Program-made: the position numbers and the translations under genes
DNA from: Neptunomonas sp036804365
GTDB lineage: Bacteria > Pseudomonadota > Gammaproteobacteria > Pseudomonadales > Balneatricaceae
DNA: 64,000 bases
Assembly: GCA_036804365.1 (NCBI GenBank)
Contig: DAIRSP010000001.1
Span: forward strand, 1 to 64,000
Reading direction: 5' to 3'
Notes under the pieces: generated by a model
What the model was told of the DNA's origin: nothing
Database searches by the model: none
The model's input: the letters and a program-made list of their open reading frames with translations, nothing else
Part shown: in pieces, positions 1 to 9,164 of the stretch
Layout of the letters: each line of letters opens with the position of its first letter
Position numbering within the stretch: the stretch's first letter is position 1

Positions 1-2
1 TA

Positions 3-830
3 GTACGCTTTACAAAAATGCACGGATTGGGCAACGACTTTATGGTGGTTGATCTCGTGACGCAGCGAGTTCGATTTACGGAGGATAAAGTCCGTAAGCT
101 CGCTGACAGGCATTTGGGGATTGGCTTTGATCAGCTGCTGTTGGTCGAACCGCCAACCGAGCCTAGTATGGACTTTCGCTATCGTATCTTTAATGCGGAT
201 GGTTCTGAGGTCGAGCATTGTGGTAACGGTGCTCGTTGTTTTGCGCGTTTTGTTCGCGAGAAGCGTTTAACCGCAAAAGACAAAATCGCCGTTGAAACAG
301 CAAAAGGTAAAGCCATTCTCACGGTTAAAGAAAATGACCTAATCGAAGTCGATATGGGTGCGCCAGTGCTAGAGCCAGCATCAGTGCCTTTTAATGCGGC
401 GCAACAAGCAGCCGAGTATGATATTGAGGTTCAAGGTAAGTACTTGCGCATCTCCGCTGTCTCTATGGGCAATCCTCATGGTGTTCTCGTGGTCGATGAT
501 GTAACAACCGCGCCTGTAGAAACTTGGGGTCCAATCCTTGAGCCCCATGAACGTTTTCCTAAAAAAGCTAACATTGGCTTTATGCAAGTATTGTCACCGC
601 GAGAAATCAATCTCAGAGTTTACGAACGTGGTGCGGGAGAAACATTAGCTTGCGGAACAGGCGCGTGTGCGGCTGTCGTCGCGGGTCGGTTGCGAGGCCT
701 CTTAGACGAGACTGTAGTTGTTCACCTTCCTGGAGGGGATCTTGAAATCTCGTGGAAAGGCGGCGCAGAAGATTCGGTCATGATGACAGGGCCGGCAACC
801 ACCGTTTTTGAAGGACAGTTATTTCTATGA
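3..830 (+). CDS. dapF: diaminopimelate epimerase, 5' end cut by window edge
   Basis: Interconverts LL- and meso-diaminopimelate in the cytoplasm for lysine and peptidoglycan synthesis. The two catalytic cysteines are visible: Cys in HCGNGARC (residue 68 counted from the ATG at 18) and Cys in ACGTGACAA (residue 212). The frame is open upstream of the ATG at 18 and encodes VRFTK just before MHGLGNDF, which matches the family N-terminus, so the true start probably lies a few codons outside the window. The stop overlaps the next start by four bases (ATGA), so the genes are translationally coupled. dapF-DUF484-xerC-HAD is the conserved order in pseudomonads and enterics. Confidence 0.97.
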   Translation, partial: VRFTKMHGLGNDFMVVDLVTQRVRFTEDKVRKLADRHLGIGFDQLLLVEPPTEPSMDFRYRIFNADGSEVEHCGNGARCFARFVREKRLTAKDKIAVETAKGKAILTVKENDLIEVDMGAPVLEPASVPFNAAQQAAEYDIEVQGKYLRISAVSMGNPHGVLVVDDVTTAPVETWGPILEPHERFPKKANIGFMQVLSPREINLRVYERGAGETLACGTGACAAVVAGRLRGLLDETVVVHLPGGDLEISWKGGAEDSVMMTGPATTVFEGQLFL

Positions 831-1519
831 ATGATACGACTCAAACAGATTATGAGGTTAGTGAGGAGCAAGTCGCTGCTTACTTGGCTAACAATCCGGA
901 CTTTTTTGCACGAAATCAGCCGTTGCTTGAAGTGCTTAATGTCCCACATAACACGGGAAAAGCGGTTTCGTTAGTCGAACGGCAGACTTCATTACTGCGC
1001 GAGCGTAATCAGCAATTAACGACACACCTTTCAGACCTCATCGATATTGCTCGACACAATGACGCACAGTTTGAAAAAACCAAGCGAATGGTGCTCTCCC
1101 TGTTAGACTCCGCGACTCTTGATGATGTAGCTGTGGCATTAGAAGAGAGTTTATGTCGTGACTTCTACGGCGATGTCACCTCTTTAGTGCTCTTCAGTGA
1201 TAACCCAGTCAATGTTAATAATCTACGTATGTTGCCGCGCAGTACAGCCGGTGTGATCGAGTCGTTAATGACAACGAATTTACCAACGTGCGGCAAACTA
1301 CAAGCCATTGAGAACCGCTTTCTATTTGAAGACGAGGCGGTAAAGGTGATGTCAGCAGCGGTTATTCCTTTGGTGAAAGGCGATACGATTGGCCTATTAG
1401 CTATCGGTAGTTATGATCCGTACTACTTTAAAAGTAGCCAGGGTACGCTGTTCTTAAGTTATGTGGGTGAAGTCCTGAGCCGAGTTGCAAGCCGAATTAT
1501 GCATGAGGAACAGGTTTAA
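827..1519 (+). CDS. DUF484 family protein
   Basis: A 230-residue cytoplasmic protein of the DUF484 family (YigA in E. coli), typically found between dapF and xerC, as here. The N-terminal part carries the family-typical NPDFFARNQPLLEVL stretch, followed by a helical, probably coiled-coil segment rich in Arg/Gln/Glu around residues 45-75. The C-terminal two thirds resemble a GAF-like sensor fold (inference from the family). Its biochemical role is not established. The start overlaps the dapF stop and xerC follows seven bases downstream, so it belongs to one transcription unit. Confidence 0.9.
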   Translation: MNDTTQTDYEVSEEQVAAYLANNPDFFARNQPLLEVLNVPHNTGKAVSLVERQTSLLRERNQQLTTHLSDLIDIARHNDAQFEKTKRMVLSLLDSATLDDVAVALEESLCRDFYGDVTSLVLFSDNPVNVNNLRMLPRSTAGVIESLMTTNLPTCGKLQAIENRFLFEDEAVKVMSAAVIPLVKGDTIGLLAIGSYDPYYFKSSQGTLFLSYVGEVLSRVASRIMHEEQV

Positions 1520-1525
1520 CCTATT

Positions 1526-2446
1526 ATGGTGAACCGGCGCTTTGCGGAGCAGTTATCGCGGCCATTAGAGCAATATATGCGATACCTCTCCTCGGAGCGG
1601 TTACTATCGTTGAATACCTGCCATGCTTATCAGCGCGACTTGGAACGGTTAATTGGGTATGCGGCTGATTGTCGCATTGGCGCTTGGTCTGAGTTTACCG
1701 AGCGCCAAATACGTGCCTTTGTGGCTGAGAGTCATCGCGAGGGCTTATCTGCCAAAAGCTTACAGAGACTGTTATCCTCAATCCGCAGTTTCTATCGTTT
1801 TCTCGCCCAGCAAGGCTTAGTCGCTCAGAATCCTGCCCAGTCGGTGAAAGCCCCGAAAGTGGGTCGACACCTCCCCGAAACGTTAAACGTGGATCAGCTT
1901 GATCAACTGCTAAACTTTACAGTGGATGACCCTATCTCAGCGCGTGATAAAGCGATGATGGAGTTGATCTACTCCTCTGGCTTGCGCGTATCAGAGTTAG
2001 TGAGTTTAAATATCCATGACTTAGACTTAAGGGCCGCACAGCTAGTCGTGACGGGAAAAGGGAAAAAAACCCGCATGTTGCCTGTTGGTTCACAAGCGGT
2101 GAGTGCGATTAAAGTATGGCTAAAATACCGATCCACAGCTGTAGAGTACGATGAATCTGCTCTTTTTACGTCTAAGCAAGGTAAACGGTTGAGCGTGAGA
2201 AGTGTCCAGCAACGGTTAGATCATTGGGCGCGCTTGATGCACACCCAAGGTAAAGTTTACCCGCACCGGCTAAGGCATAGCTTTGCCAGTCATATGTTGG
2301 AATCAAGTGGTGACCTTCGAGCGGTTCAAGAGTTATTAGGCCATGAAGATATTTCAACCACCCAAATCTATACACATCTAGATTTTCAACATCTCATGGA
2401 TGTGTATGAAAAGTCACATCCACGAGCCCGGAAAAAAGATGATTAA
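1526..2446 (+). CDS. xerC: site-specific tyrosine recombinase XerC
   Basis: Partner of XerD in resolving chromosome dimers at dif. The protein has 306 residues, the usual length. The N-terminal SAM-like DNA-binding domain covers about residues 10-100 and the catalytic domain about 115-295. The catalytic set is complete: Arg154 (SGLRVSEL), Lys178 (TGKGKK), His247 and Arg250 (HRLRHSFASH), His273 (LLGHEDIS) and nucleophile Tyr282 (IYTHLD). The chromosomal context (dapF operon) and full catalytic set argue for housekeeping XerC, not a phage or integron integrase. Its last codons overlap the next gene. Confidence 0.96.
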   Translation: MVNRRFAEQLSRPLEQYMRYLSSERLLSLNTCHAYQRDLERLIGYAADCRIGAWSEFTERQIRAFVAESHREGLSAKSLQRLLSSIRSFYRFLAQQGLVAQNPAQSVKAPKVGRHLPETLNVDQLDQLLNFTVDDPISARDKAMMELIYSSGLRVSELVSLNIHDLDLRAAQLVVTGKGKKTRMLPVGSQAVSAIKVWLKYRSTAVEYDESALFTSKQGKRLSVRSVQQRLDHWARLMHTQGKVYPHRLRHSFASHMLESSGDLRAVQELLGHEDISTTQIYTHLDFQHLMDVYEKSHPRARKKDD

Positions 2447-3164
2447 ATGTATCACATTCGATCTAGATGACACTCTGTGGGCGGTTCAGCCTGTCGTTAG
2501 AGCGGCTAATCAAACTATGTATGCATGGTTGCATGAAAACGCCCCTCTCTTTTATCAGATGTACAACCTTTCTGACCTTAATCTACTTAGAGAAGATGTT
2601 GTTTTAGCTCAGCCTGATATTAGTTATAGCGTAACGCGTATCCGGTTAGCGGTATTAGAGCTAGGTTTATCTCGTGCCGGTTATGAAGCAGCGCACGCAA
2701 AAGCGTTAGCAGAGCAGGCCTTTAATATTTTTCTCGCAGCAAGACAAGAAGTAGTGTTTTTTGAGCACGCTTTAGCGGTAGTAGAAGGATTGAAAGCATC
2801 AGGCTATATCGTGGGCGCCATCAGCAATGGAAATGCCGATATCAAACAAGTTGGCCTGAGCCATTGTATGGACTTTCAGTTTTCCGCTGACCAGATAGGC
2901 GTCGAAAAGCCCGACCCACTGATCTTTGAGCATATGCTGCAGCATACAAAGCTTCAGCCAGAAGAGGTGATACACATCGGAGATCACCCCATTCACGATA
3001 TTCAAGGGGCTAAAGATGCAGGGTTATGGAGTATTTGGGTAAATTTAGAAAAACAGCAGAGTTGGCAACCTGCGGACTTCAATGCAGATGCAACCGTGCA
3101 TTGTTTGTCAGAGATACCCGCCGCTGTTGAAAAACTATCTGCTCAACGGCGAGTAAGGCTTTAA
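2439..3164 (+). CDS. HAD-superfamily hydrolase (YigB-like)
   Basis: A HAD phosphatase of about 241 residues. Motif I is FDLDDTLW with the nucleophile and acid/base aspartates, motif II is the SNGN region, and motif III/IV includes EKPDPLIF and HIGDHPIHDIQGA. The cap is helical. The homologue YigB is linked to flavin-nucleotide (FMN/5-amino-6-ribitylamino-uracil phosphate) dephosphorylation, but the substrate here cannot be read from sequence. I prefer the ATG at 2439 (MIKCITFDLD) over the in-frame ATG at 2400, since the latter adds 13 residues that are only the xerC 3' end in another frame. It overlaps xerC by eight bases. Its stop abuts the convergent chemoreceptor stop with no spacer. Confidence 0.88.
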   Translation: MIKCITFDLDDTLWAVQPVVRAANQTMYAWLHENAPLFYQMYNLSDLNLLREDVVLAQPDISYSVTRIRLAVLELGLSRAGYEAAHAKALAEQAFNIFLAARQEVVFFEHALAVVEGLKASGYIVGAISNGNADIKQVGLSHCMDFQFSADQIGVEKPDPLIFEHMLQHTKLQPEEVIHIGDHPIHDIQGAKDAGLWSIWVNLEKQQSWQPADFNADATVHCLSEIPAAVEKLSAQRRVRL

Positions 3165-5030
3165 TTAGATTTTAAACTGGCTGACCGAGCGTTGTAATTG
3201 CTGTGCTTCAAGTGCAACTTCATCACTTGTTGCTGCATTTAAGCGTGTTTGCTCATTGGTAGCGCCAATAATGTTGCGAATTTCATCGACATTGCGGTTT
3301 ATTTCGCCAGCCACTGAGGCTTGCTCCTCTGTGGCCGATGCAACTTGAGTTGTCATATCCACAATGGTCGCCGCGCCCTGGGTAATCTGCTCAAGCGCAT
3401 CAATGCTCTTATTGGCCTCTTCAGCACTGCGGTTGCTGTTTTCTACGCTAGTGCCCATTAACTGAGTGACGCTGCTGGTGCTACGTTGTAGACCTGTAAT
3501 CATAGACTCAATTTCGCTGGCCGATTCTTGGGTACGTGCGGCTAAGCTCCGAACCTCATCAGCCACTACAGAAAAACCACGCCCATGGTCACCAGCACGA
3601 GCAGCTTCGATGGAGGCATTGAGAGCTAAAAGGTTGGTCTGCTCGGCAATAGACTTAATCACATCCAACACAGAGCCTATTTTGGTGCTGTCGGCCTGTA
3701 GCCTCTGAACAACAGCATCGGTCTCTTTCGCTTGGTTGGCAAGGGACTTGATCGTATTGATCAATTCGGCGATGGTGTGTTTGCTATTAGAGGCTTCAGT
3801 CAGGGCTTTTTGAGCGGTGCTAGCTGTTGTTTCTGTATTGCCAGCAATTTCATGCATCGCACATTCCATTTCGTGCACTGCACTGGCGACTTGAACCACC
3901 TCGCTCTCTTGGCTTTCTAATCCGGACGCCGTCTGTTTTGATATAGCGGTTAAACGGGTAGCAGCATCAGTTAAGCGTTTAGACGAGAGGGTTACCTCGC
4001 CTATCAGCGCTTGAAATGTTGCCATCATCTCATTGAAGTCATTGCCCATTTGGCCAATTTCATCGTTACTGATTTTTTCGAGACGAATATTTAAGTTTTT
4101 ACTATTTCGTACATCTTTCATCAGTTGTGCGAGCGTTGTGATGGGAACAATGATATTTCTAGCAATAATCAGAGCTATCACCAAAACGACGATACTCATC
4201 GCTAAAATTAGTAGCGCGGCTAGCGTTTGATTCCAAGCAATAGCGCTAATAATAGAGGCCCGTAAGGTTTCCGATATAACGCTCATTCTGTCTTGGGATT
4301 CTTTAGCGAGTGTATGCATTTCACCAAGCAAGCCAGTTTCGAGTGTGAGACCTAATCTTTGCTTCTCTTTAGCAAGTGCAACAAAGCTATCGTGGTATTT
4401 GTTTAGCAGTTCAATGGTTTTATCTTTTTCTGATTCATCGGTAAAAAAGCTAAACTCAAACTTTTCGAGCGTCTTTTTATAGTTTTCTTCGAATTTGTCG
4501 AGATATTTCAGATCTTGTCGAATAATAAAGTCTTTTTCGTTACGTCTTAATTGAAGGATTTGCGCCAATAAAATCGCATTATCCATGGCAGTAACGCGTT
4601 CCTCAGCGTCTTTTACCGCGGCGCGTAAAGAGCCCCGGTATCCATCATTTTCTGTTAAACCAACTTTGTTAAGTGATGCTGCAACCTCTGCAAACTTCAG
4701 TTCGTAATTTTTAAAAAGTTCATTCAGTTCAGCAATACCGCTTGTGGATAGATTGTGAGTTGCTAACGCGCCAGTAAAAGCAGTTAAGTTATTGTTTAAA
4801 ACTTTATAGGTATCGTAAAAAAGCGCCTCACTCTCGGGGGTAAGACGGTCGATAAAGGCTCTTTCGTATCGGCCGAGTTGGAGCTGATTGATCGCTAAGG
4901 TTTGAAGCATTAATTCACTATCTTTTAGCGAGCTTAGGTTTGATGTTGCATACCTAAGCAATCCAAAAAGTGAGATGAACGAGAGTAGTACTATGACGAC
5001 AAGACCAATCAGCTTCTGTTTAATAGTCAT
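3165..5030 (-). CDS. methyl-accepting chemotaxis protein
   Basis: A complete 621-residue transmembrane chemoreceptor. TM1 is at about residues 8-27 and TM2 at about 268-291. A large helical periplasmic sensor lies between them; it includes RRNEKDFIIR, a pattern seen in helical (four-helix or helical-bimodular) chemoreceptor sensors. A HAMP domain follows TM2 and the C-terminal half is the signalling domain. The hairpin tip is recognisable: EQTNLLALNASIEAARAG, then GFSVVADEVRSLAARTQESA. It should control CheA via CheW. The ligand is unknown. It is a single gene with no che genes near it. The C-terminus lacks an obvious CheR-tethering pentapeptide. Confidence 0.95.
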   Translation of the reverse strand: MTIKQKLIGLVVIVLLSFISLFGLLRYATSNLSSLKDSELMLQTLAINQLQLGRYERAFIDRLTPESEALFYDTYKVLNNNLTAFTGALATHNLSTSGIAELNELFKNYELKFAEVAASLNKVGLTENDGYRGSLRAAVKDAEERVTAMDNAILLAQILQLRRNEKDFIIRQDLKYLDKFEENYKKTLEKFEFSFFTDESEKDKTIELLNKYHDSFVALAKEKQRLGLTLETGLLGEMHTLAKESQDRMSVISETLRASIISAIAWNQTLAALLILAMSIVVLVIALIIARNIIVPITTLAQLMKDVRNSKNLNIRLEKISNDEIGQMGNDFNEMMATFQALIGEVTLSSKRLTDAATRLTAISKQTASGLESQESEVVQVASAVHEMECAMHEIAGNTETTASTAQKALTEASNSKHTIAELINTIKSLANQAKETDAVVQRLQADSTKIGSVLDVIKSIAEQTNLLALNASIEAARAGDHGRGFSVVADEVRSLAARTQESASEIESMITGLQRSTSSVTQLMGTSVENSNRSAEEANKSIDALEQITQGAATIVDMTTQVASATEEQASVAGEINRNVDEIRNIIGATNEQTRLNAATSDEVALEAQQLQRSVSQFKI

Positions 5031-5097
5031 TAGGTTAATGTCTTATAATTATTGTGTAGTTAACTTAAGTAATGACGATAATGTGTGGATTAGCAAG

Positions 5098-6243
5098 TTA
5101 TTCAATAAAATTTTCTAATAAATCGTTCAAGAATAGCTGCCCTTTGGCTGTTGCTTGTATTTGCTGCTGGTTATTAGTCATTAACCCTCGGCTAATGGCT
5201 TGCTCCAACATGGGCTCTAAGTACCGTTTAGTATCTAAAAAGGTACGTTGCTCAAAGAACTCATAAGGCACACCCTCTATGAGCCTAAGCGCATTCATCA
5301 TAAATTCAAAGGTTCTATCTTGATGAGCAACCACTTGTTCGCCACCTAATGGATTAATGCTCTGTAAGTAGCTTTTGGGAGAACGCTGTTTCCAGCGTCT
5401 GACAATGCTGTCTTCTTCGGGAAAAGACAGCTTGCCATGCGCGCCTGCGCCAATGCCAATGTAATCACCAAACTGCCAGTAGTTGATATTATGTCGAGCT
5501 TTTGCTTGGTCATTTAGGGCATAGGCGGAAACTTCATATTGCTTAAAGCCCTCTGCCGCCAATAAAGACTGACCGGCCTGCTGAATATCCCACAAGGTTT
5601 CATCTTCGGGAATAATAGGTGGTTTCGTGAAAAACTCCGTATTGGGTTCGATCGTGAGCTGGTACCAAGAAAGGTGGTCGGGCGCTAGATCGATAGCTGT
5701 TCTAAGGTCACTGAGGGCTTGTTCGGAGGTTTGATCCGGCAAACCATGCATCAAATCGATGTTGAGATGCTCAAAGCCCAATTTTCGGGCAGCGATGATC
5801 GCCTTTTGTGCATCAGCACCGGAATGGATACGTCCGAGTTGGGTCAGGTGGGCTGAGTTAAAGCTCTGAACACCTATCGATAGCCGATTAACCCCGGCAG
5901 CTTTAAAACCAGCAAAGCGAGCTTGTTCGAAGGTACCTGGATTCGCTTCCATGGTGATTTCGATGTCGTTTGCAAAGGGGATAATACGATGGGCGCCGTC
6001 GAGAATTTGGCCAATCGCCTGTTCACTAAATAAGCTAGGTGTTCCCCCACCAATAAAGATGGTTTGTATAGAGCGCCCCTGTGCAGCGGCTTGTTCAAGC
6101 TGCAGATCATTGAGAAGGGCTTTGATATAAGCTTGCTCAGGGATCTCATCTTTTACTGCATGTGAATTAAAATCGCAGTAGGGACATTTGCGTACGCACC
6201 ACGGAATATGGATATACAGAGAAAGTGGCGGTAAGCGAGTCAT
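5098..6243 (-). CDS. hemW: radical SAM heme chaperone HemW
   Basis: A 381-residue radical SAM protein of the coproporphyrinogen-III-oxidase-like family. The [4Fe-4S] motif is CVRKCPYC near residue 16 (CxxxCxxC), followed by FIGGGTPSLF for SAM binding and the C-terminal HemW domain. HemW homologues bind heme and deliver it to respiratory enzymes. It differs from the true oxidase HemN by its shorter length and lack of the HemN N-terminal extension. It is followed on the same strand after rdgB (nine bases between the rdgB stop and the hemW start), an order conserved in E. coli and Pseudomonas. Confidence 0.93.
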   Translation of the reverse strand: MTRLPPLSLYIHIPWCVRKCPYCDFNSHAVKDEIPEQAYIKALLNDLQLEQAAAQGRSIQTIFIGGGTPSLFSEQAIGQILDGAHRIIPFANDIEITMEANPGTFEQARFAGFKAAGVNRLSIGVQSFNSAHLTQLGRIHSGADAQKAIIAARKLGFEHLNIDLMHGLPDQTSEQALSDLRTAIDLAPDHLSWYQLTIEPNTEFFTKPPIIPEDETLWDIQQAGQSLLAAEGFKQYEVSAYALNDQAKARHNINYWQFGDYIGIGAGAHGKLSFPEEDSIVRRWKQRSPKSYLQSINPLGGEQVVAHQDRTFEFMMNALRLIEGVPYEFFEQRTFLDTKRYLEPMLEQAISRGLMTNNQQQIQATAKGQLFLNDLLENFIE

Positions 6244-6252
6244 AAGTATGCG

Positions 6253-6855
6253 TTAGCCTAGATAGCTAGGTAGTCGAACAAGAAACTCTTGTACGGCTTG
6301 ACCACGATGGCTGATTTTATGTTTCTCATCGGAAGACATCTCAGCGGCTGTTTTGCCTGTGGCGTTCACGATAAAGATCGGATCATAGCCAAAACCATTG
6401 TCACCTTTAGGACTAAAGCCAATAGTGCCTTCTAATGTCCCTTGGCAGATCAGTGGCATAGGGTCATGCGCATGTCGCATAAAAACGAGTACACAGCGGT
6501 AGCGCGCGGTTCTTTGCTCTGCAGGCATATTCTCTAAGGCAGTGAGCAGTTTCTTATTATTCGCATCATCACCTTTTTCAGGTAAGGCAAAACGGGCTGA
6601 ATAGATTCCCGGTGCTCCTTGGAGTGCATCCACCTCTAGCCCAGAATCGTCAGCGAGAGCTGCTAATCCTGTCTGTTCGCAGGCGTGGCGAGCTTTAATA
6701 ATGGCGTTTTCAACAAAGGTGAGCCCAGTTTCATCGGCATCACTCACATTCAGTTGCGACTGTGGCACGACTTCTAATGAGAAGGTCGACAATATTTCAT
6801 TAAACTCTTTGAGCTTGCCTTTGTTGCCGCTAGCTAAAACAATTTGGTTGTTCAT
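6253..6855 (-). CDS. rdgB: dITP/XTP pyrophosphatase (RdgB/HAM1)
   Basis: Hydrolyses non-canonical purine triphosphates (dITP, XTP) to monophosphates, keeping them out of DNA. The family signature is clear: LASGNKGKLKEF at the N-terminus, GLTFVENAIIKARHA, ADDSGLEVDAL, GAPGIYSARFA, GFGYDPIF and HKISHRGQA. The frame extends 24 codons upstream, but those codons run inside the preceding gene. The tandem ATGs at 6858 and 6855 follow a GGA-containing ribosome site and give the family-typical N-terminus. The preceding DUF4426 stop is only a few bases away, so the genes are coupled. Confidence 0.94.
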   Translation of the reverse strand: MNNQIVLASGNKGKLKEFNEILSTFSLEVVPQSQLNVSDADETGLTFVENAIIKARHACEQTGLAALADDSGLEVDALQGAPGIYSARFALPEKGDDANNKKLLTALENMPAEQRTARYRCVLVFMRHAHDPMPLICQGTLEGTIGFSPKGDNGFGYDPIFIVNATGKTAAEMSSDEKHKISHRGQAVQEFLVRLPSYLG

Positions 6856-6859
6856 CATC

Positions 6860-7294
6860 TTATTCCGCATAGAATTTCTGATCAAAACGGATCGTGGTCG
6901 CGGCTTGGTTAGGATCTGGTTGCACATCGATCGTCAGGTGCATTATCTCTTCGTTACCAAAGGTAAAACTGCCGATGTAATACAGCGCTTCGCCTTCTTG
7001 GATCGGCTGGAAGCTAATCTCTTGAGTCTGCTGCATTAAGTTAGCGGCTTTGGCATGAATAATGGCAGACACAGCTTTTTGTTTGCCTTCGGGTAATTTT
7101 TCAAACACGGCGACATTCATCATCGCGGTAAAACGGCTACGGATAAGCCCGTGCTGTTGAGCAACTTCTGGCGCTACAATGCTGCTATTGAAGGCGTTGT
7201 AATGAATGATATAACGATCAGTTTCAACTGCCTGTTCCGCTAAACTGAAAGAGCTGAGTAGCATTGAAAAACAGAAAAATATAAAGGATTTCAT
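6860..7294 (-). CDS. DUF4426 family secreted protein
   Basis: A small exported protein of about 144 residues. A signal peptide is clear when translation starts at 7294 (MKSF, hydrophobic IFFCFSMLLSSF, then SLAEQA as likely cleavage region). The longer frame from 7387 would bury this signal behind 31 residues that overlap metW, so I reject it. The mature part is beta-rich, compatible with the DUF4426 family found between rdgB and metW in pseudomonads. Function unknown. The sequence ends with a charged beta segment (TTIRFDQKFYAE). Confidence 0.82.
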   Translation of the reverse strand: MKSFIFFCFSMLLSSFSLAEQAVETDRYIIHYNAFNSSIVAPEVAQQHGLIRSRFTAMMNVAVFEKLPEGKQKAVSAIIHAKAANLMQQTQEISFQPIQEGEALYYIGSFTFGNEEIMHLTIDVQPDPNQAATTIRFDQKFYAE

Positions 7295-7307
7295 AAAAGG
7301 ACTCTCC

Positions 7308-7898
7308 TCATCGAGTGATTCGATAGATGGCAATCTCACCGAGCATATTTGGCCATAAATTGGTCCACCAACGATGTTGATGTTCATTATCTACAACGGT
7401 ACGGTTCAGAATTTTAATGTTGCGCTCTAAGCATAAACGCTCAAAGTCTTTAAAGGTGCAGAAGTGAATATTGGGTGTATCGTACCAAGAGTAGGATAGA
7501 AACTTGGACACGGGCATCTTACCTCGAAAAGCAAGGTACCCCCGCGCGCGCCAATGGCCAAAGTTAGGAAAGGTGACAATGCACTCTTTGCCGATACGCA
7601 GCATTTCATCAACAATCTGGTCAGGTCTGTGCATAACCTGAAGAGCTTGGGTCATGACTACGGTATCAAAGCTGTCATCTTTTAACGAAGCCAAACCCTC
7701 ATCAATGTTTTTCTCGATGACATTAACGCCTTTTTCTAAGCAGGCTTTAATGTTTTTGTGATTGATCTCTAGTCCATAACCTTTGACATCTTTATGTGTC
7801 TTTAGGTGGCGTAATAATTCACCATCGCCACAACCTAAATCGATAATACGAGTCGAAGGCTTTACCCAGTTACTGATGATCTCTAAATCAGCCCGCAT
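7308..7898 (-). CDS. metW: methionine biosynthesis protein MetW
   Basis: A SAM-dependent methyltransferase-fold protein, 196 residues, with motif I IIDLGCGDGELL and the MetW-typical VTFPNFGHWRAR and SYSWYDTPNIHFCT stretches. In Pseudomonas and related bacteria MetW works with MetX in the acyl-homoserine route to methionine; its exact catalytic role is unsettled. The metX stop lies 11 bases inside this gene, which indicates coupled translation and a joint function. Confidence 0.93.
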   Translation of the reverse strand: MRADLEIISNWVKPSTRIIDLGCGDGELLRHLKTHKDVKGYGLEINHKNIKACLEKGVNVIEKNIDEGLASLKDDSFDTVVMTQALQVMHRPDQIVDEMLRIGKECIVTFPNFGHWRARGYLAFRGKMPVSKFLSYSWYDTPNIHFCTFKDFERLCLERNIKILNRTVVDNEHQHRWWTNLWPNMLGEIAIYRITR

Positions 7899-9060
7899 GA
7901 TTGTTCTCCCGCTGTGAAACCCCGATATCTTCTTTTACGCGCCCCATGTAAGCACGGAAGATCTCCATATAGCGGGGGATTGGAATCAAAAATGCGTCAT
8001 GCCCTTGTGGGGCATCCACCTCGGCATAGCTGACCTCTTTACCCGCATCAACCAGAGCATCGAGTATTTCTCGTGAGCGCTCTGGAGAGAAACGCCAGTC
8101 CGTAGTAAAGGAGACCAGCATAAACTTCGCTTTAGCTTGCTGCATCGCAAGGGAGAGATCGTCATTAAACTCTGATGCAGGGTCAAAGTAATCCAGCGCC
8201 TTGGTCATTAGGAGGTAAGTGTTCGCATCAAATGAGGTTGAGAATCGCTCGCCTTGATATTGTAGGTACGACTCAACTTCAAACTGAGGGTTAAAGTCAA
8301 ACGTCAGCTTGCCTGCTCGCATCTCTCGGCCAAACTTTTCACGCATCCCATCATCAGATAAATAGGTGATATGTCCTACCATTCGTGCCAGCATTAAGCC
8401 CGTTTTAGGTACTTCATTGACATCATAATAGCGGCCGTTGTAGAACTGAGGGTCTTTAGAGATTGCTTGGCGAGCCACTTCATTGAATGCAATATTTTGT
8501 GCGGAAAGCTTAGGTGCTGCAGCAATAACCATGCAGTGACGAAGTCTGTCTGGGTAGGTGATTGACCACTGAAGCGCTTGCATACCGCCCAAGCTACCAC
8601 CGATGATAGCAGCCCACTGCTGAATGCCTAATCTATCCGCTAACCTTGCTTGGCTCTCAACCCAGTCTTTCACAGTCATTAACGGGAAGTCGGGTCCATA
8701 AGGCTTGCCGGTGTTCGGGTCAGGTTGATTAGGGCCACTAGAGCCATGGCAACCTCCCAAGTTATTCAAACCTACTACGAAGAAAATATTAGTATCTATA
8801 GGTTTGCCTGGTCCGATTGCTGAATCCCACCAACCTGGTTTTGTGTCGCCTTCGTGATAGCCCGCTACATGATGATGACCTGATAGCGCATGGCAGATAA
8901 GAATGGCGTTAGATTTATCAGCGTTTAGGGTGCCATAGGTTTCAACCATCAGCTGGTATTGTTCGAGTGTGCGGCCGCAGGCTAGATCGAGCGGTTCGGT
9001 AAACTCAAATTTTTGGGGTGTGACTAAGCCGACTGAGTCGGCTGGATATTTAGCTGGCAT
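7888..9060 (-). CDS. metX: homoserine O-acyltransferase MetX
   Basis: An alpha/beta-hydrolase-fold acyltransferase that activates homoserine for methionine synthesis. Nucleophile Ser156 sits in GGSLGGMQALQW; acid and His are in the TDWRFSP and QGHDAFL regions; the HALSGHHHVAG oxyanion-side motif is intact. The start at 9060 (MPAKYPADSV) follows a strong GAGGAG site seven bases away. The 30-residue extension to 9150 has no family support. Whether the donor is acetyl-CoA or succinyl-CoA cannot be told with confidence; MetX-MetW pairs in Proteobacteria are often succinyltransferases. Confidence 0.95.
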   Translation of the reverse strand: MPAKYPADSVGLVTPQKFEFTEPLDLACGRTLEQYQLMVETYGTLNADKSNAILICHALSGHHHVAGYHEGDTKPGWWDSAIGPGKPIDTNIFFVVGLNNLGGCHGSSGPNQPDPNTGKPYGPDFPLMTVKDWVESQARLADRLGIQQWAAIIGGSLGGMQALQWSITYPDRLRHCMVIAAAPKLSAQNIAFNEVARQAISKDPQFYNGRYYDVNEVPKTGLMLARMVGHITYLSDDGMREKFGREMRAGKLTFDFNPQFEVESYLQYQGERFSTSFDANTYLLMTKALDYFDPASEFNDDLSLAMQQAKAKFMLVSFTTDWRFSPERSREILDALVDAGKEVSYAEVDAPQGHDAFLIPIPRYMEIFRAYMGRVKEDIGVSQRENNHAG

Positions 9061-9164
9061 AGAGATGCTCCTCGACGTGTATGAGTATGGGTAGAGTCGA
9101 GAGTCACATCTCGTAAAGGAGTAAAAATGCGCGAGTATGTCTGTGCGCATTAATAAGAGTCAGC

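Noticed and set aside
1526..2446. Tyrosine recombinase as a sign of an integrated mobile element
   Set aside because: It is in the conserved dapF-DUF484-xerC-HAD order, has housekeeping XerC length, and no att repeats, cargo or phage genes are nearby.
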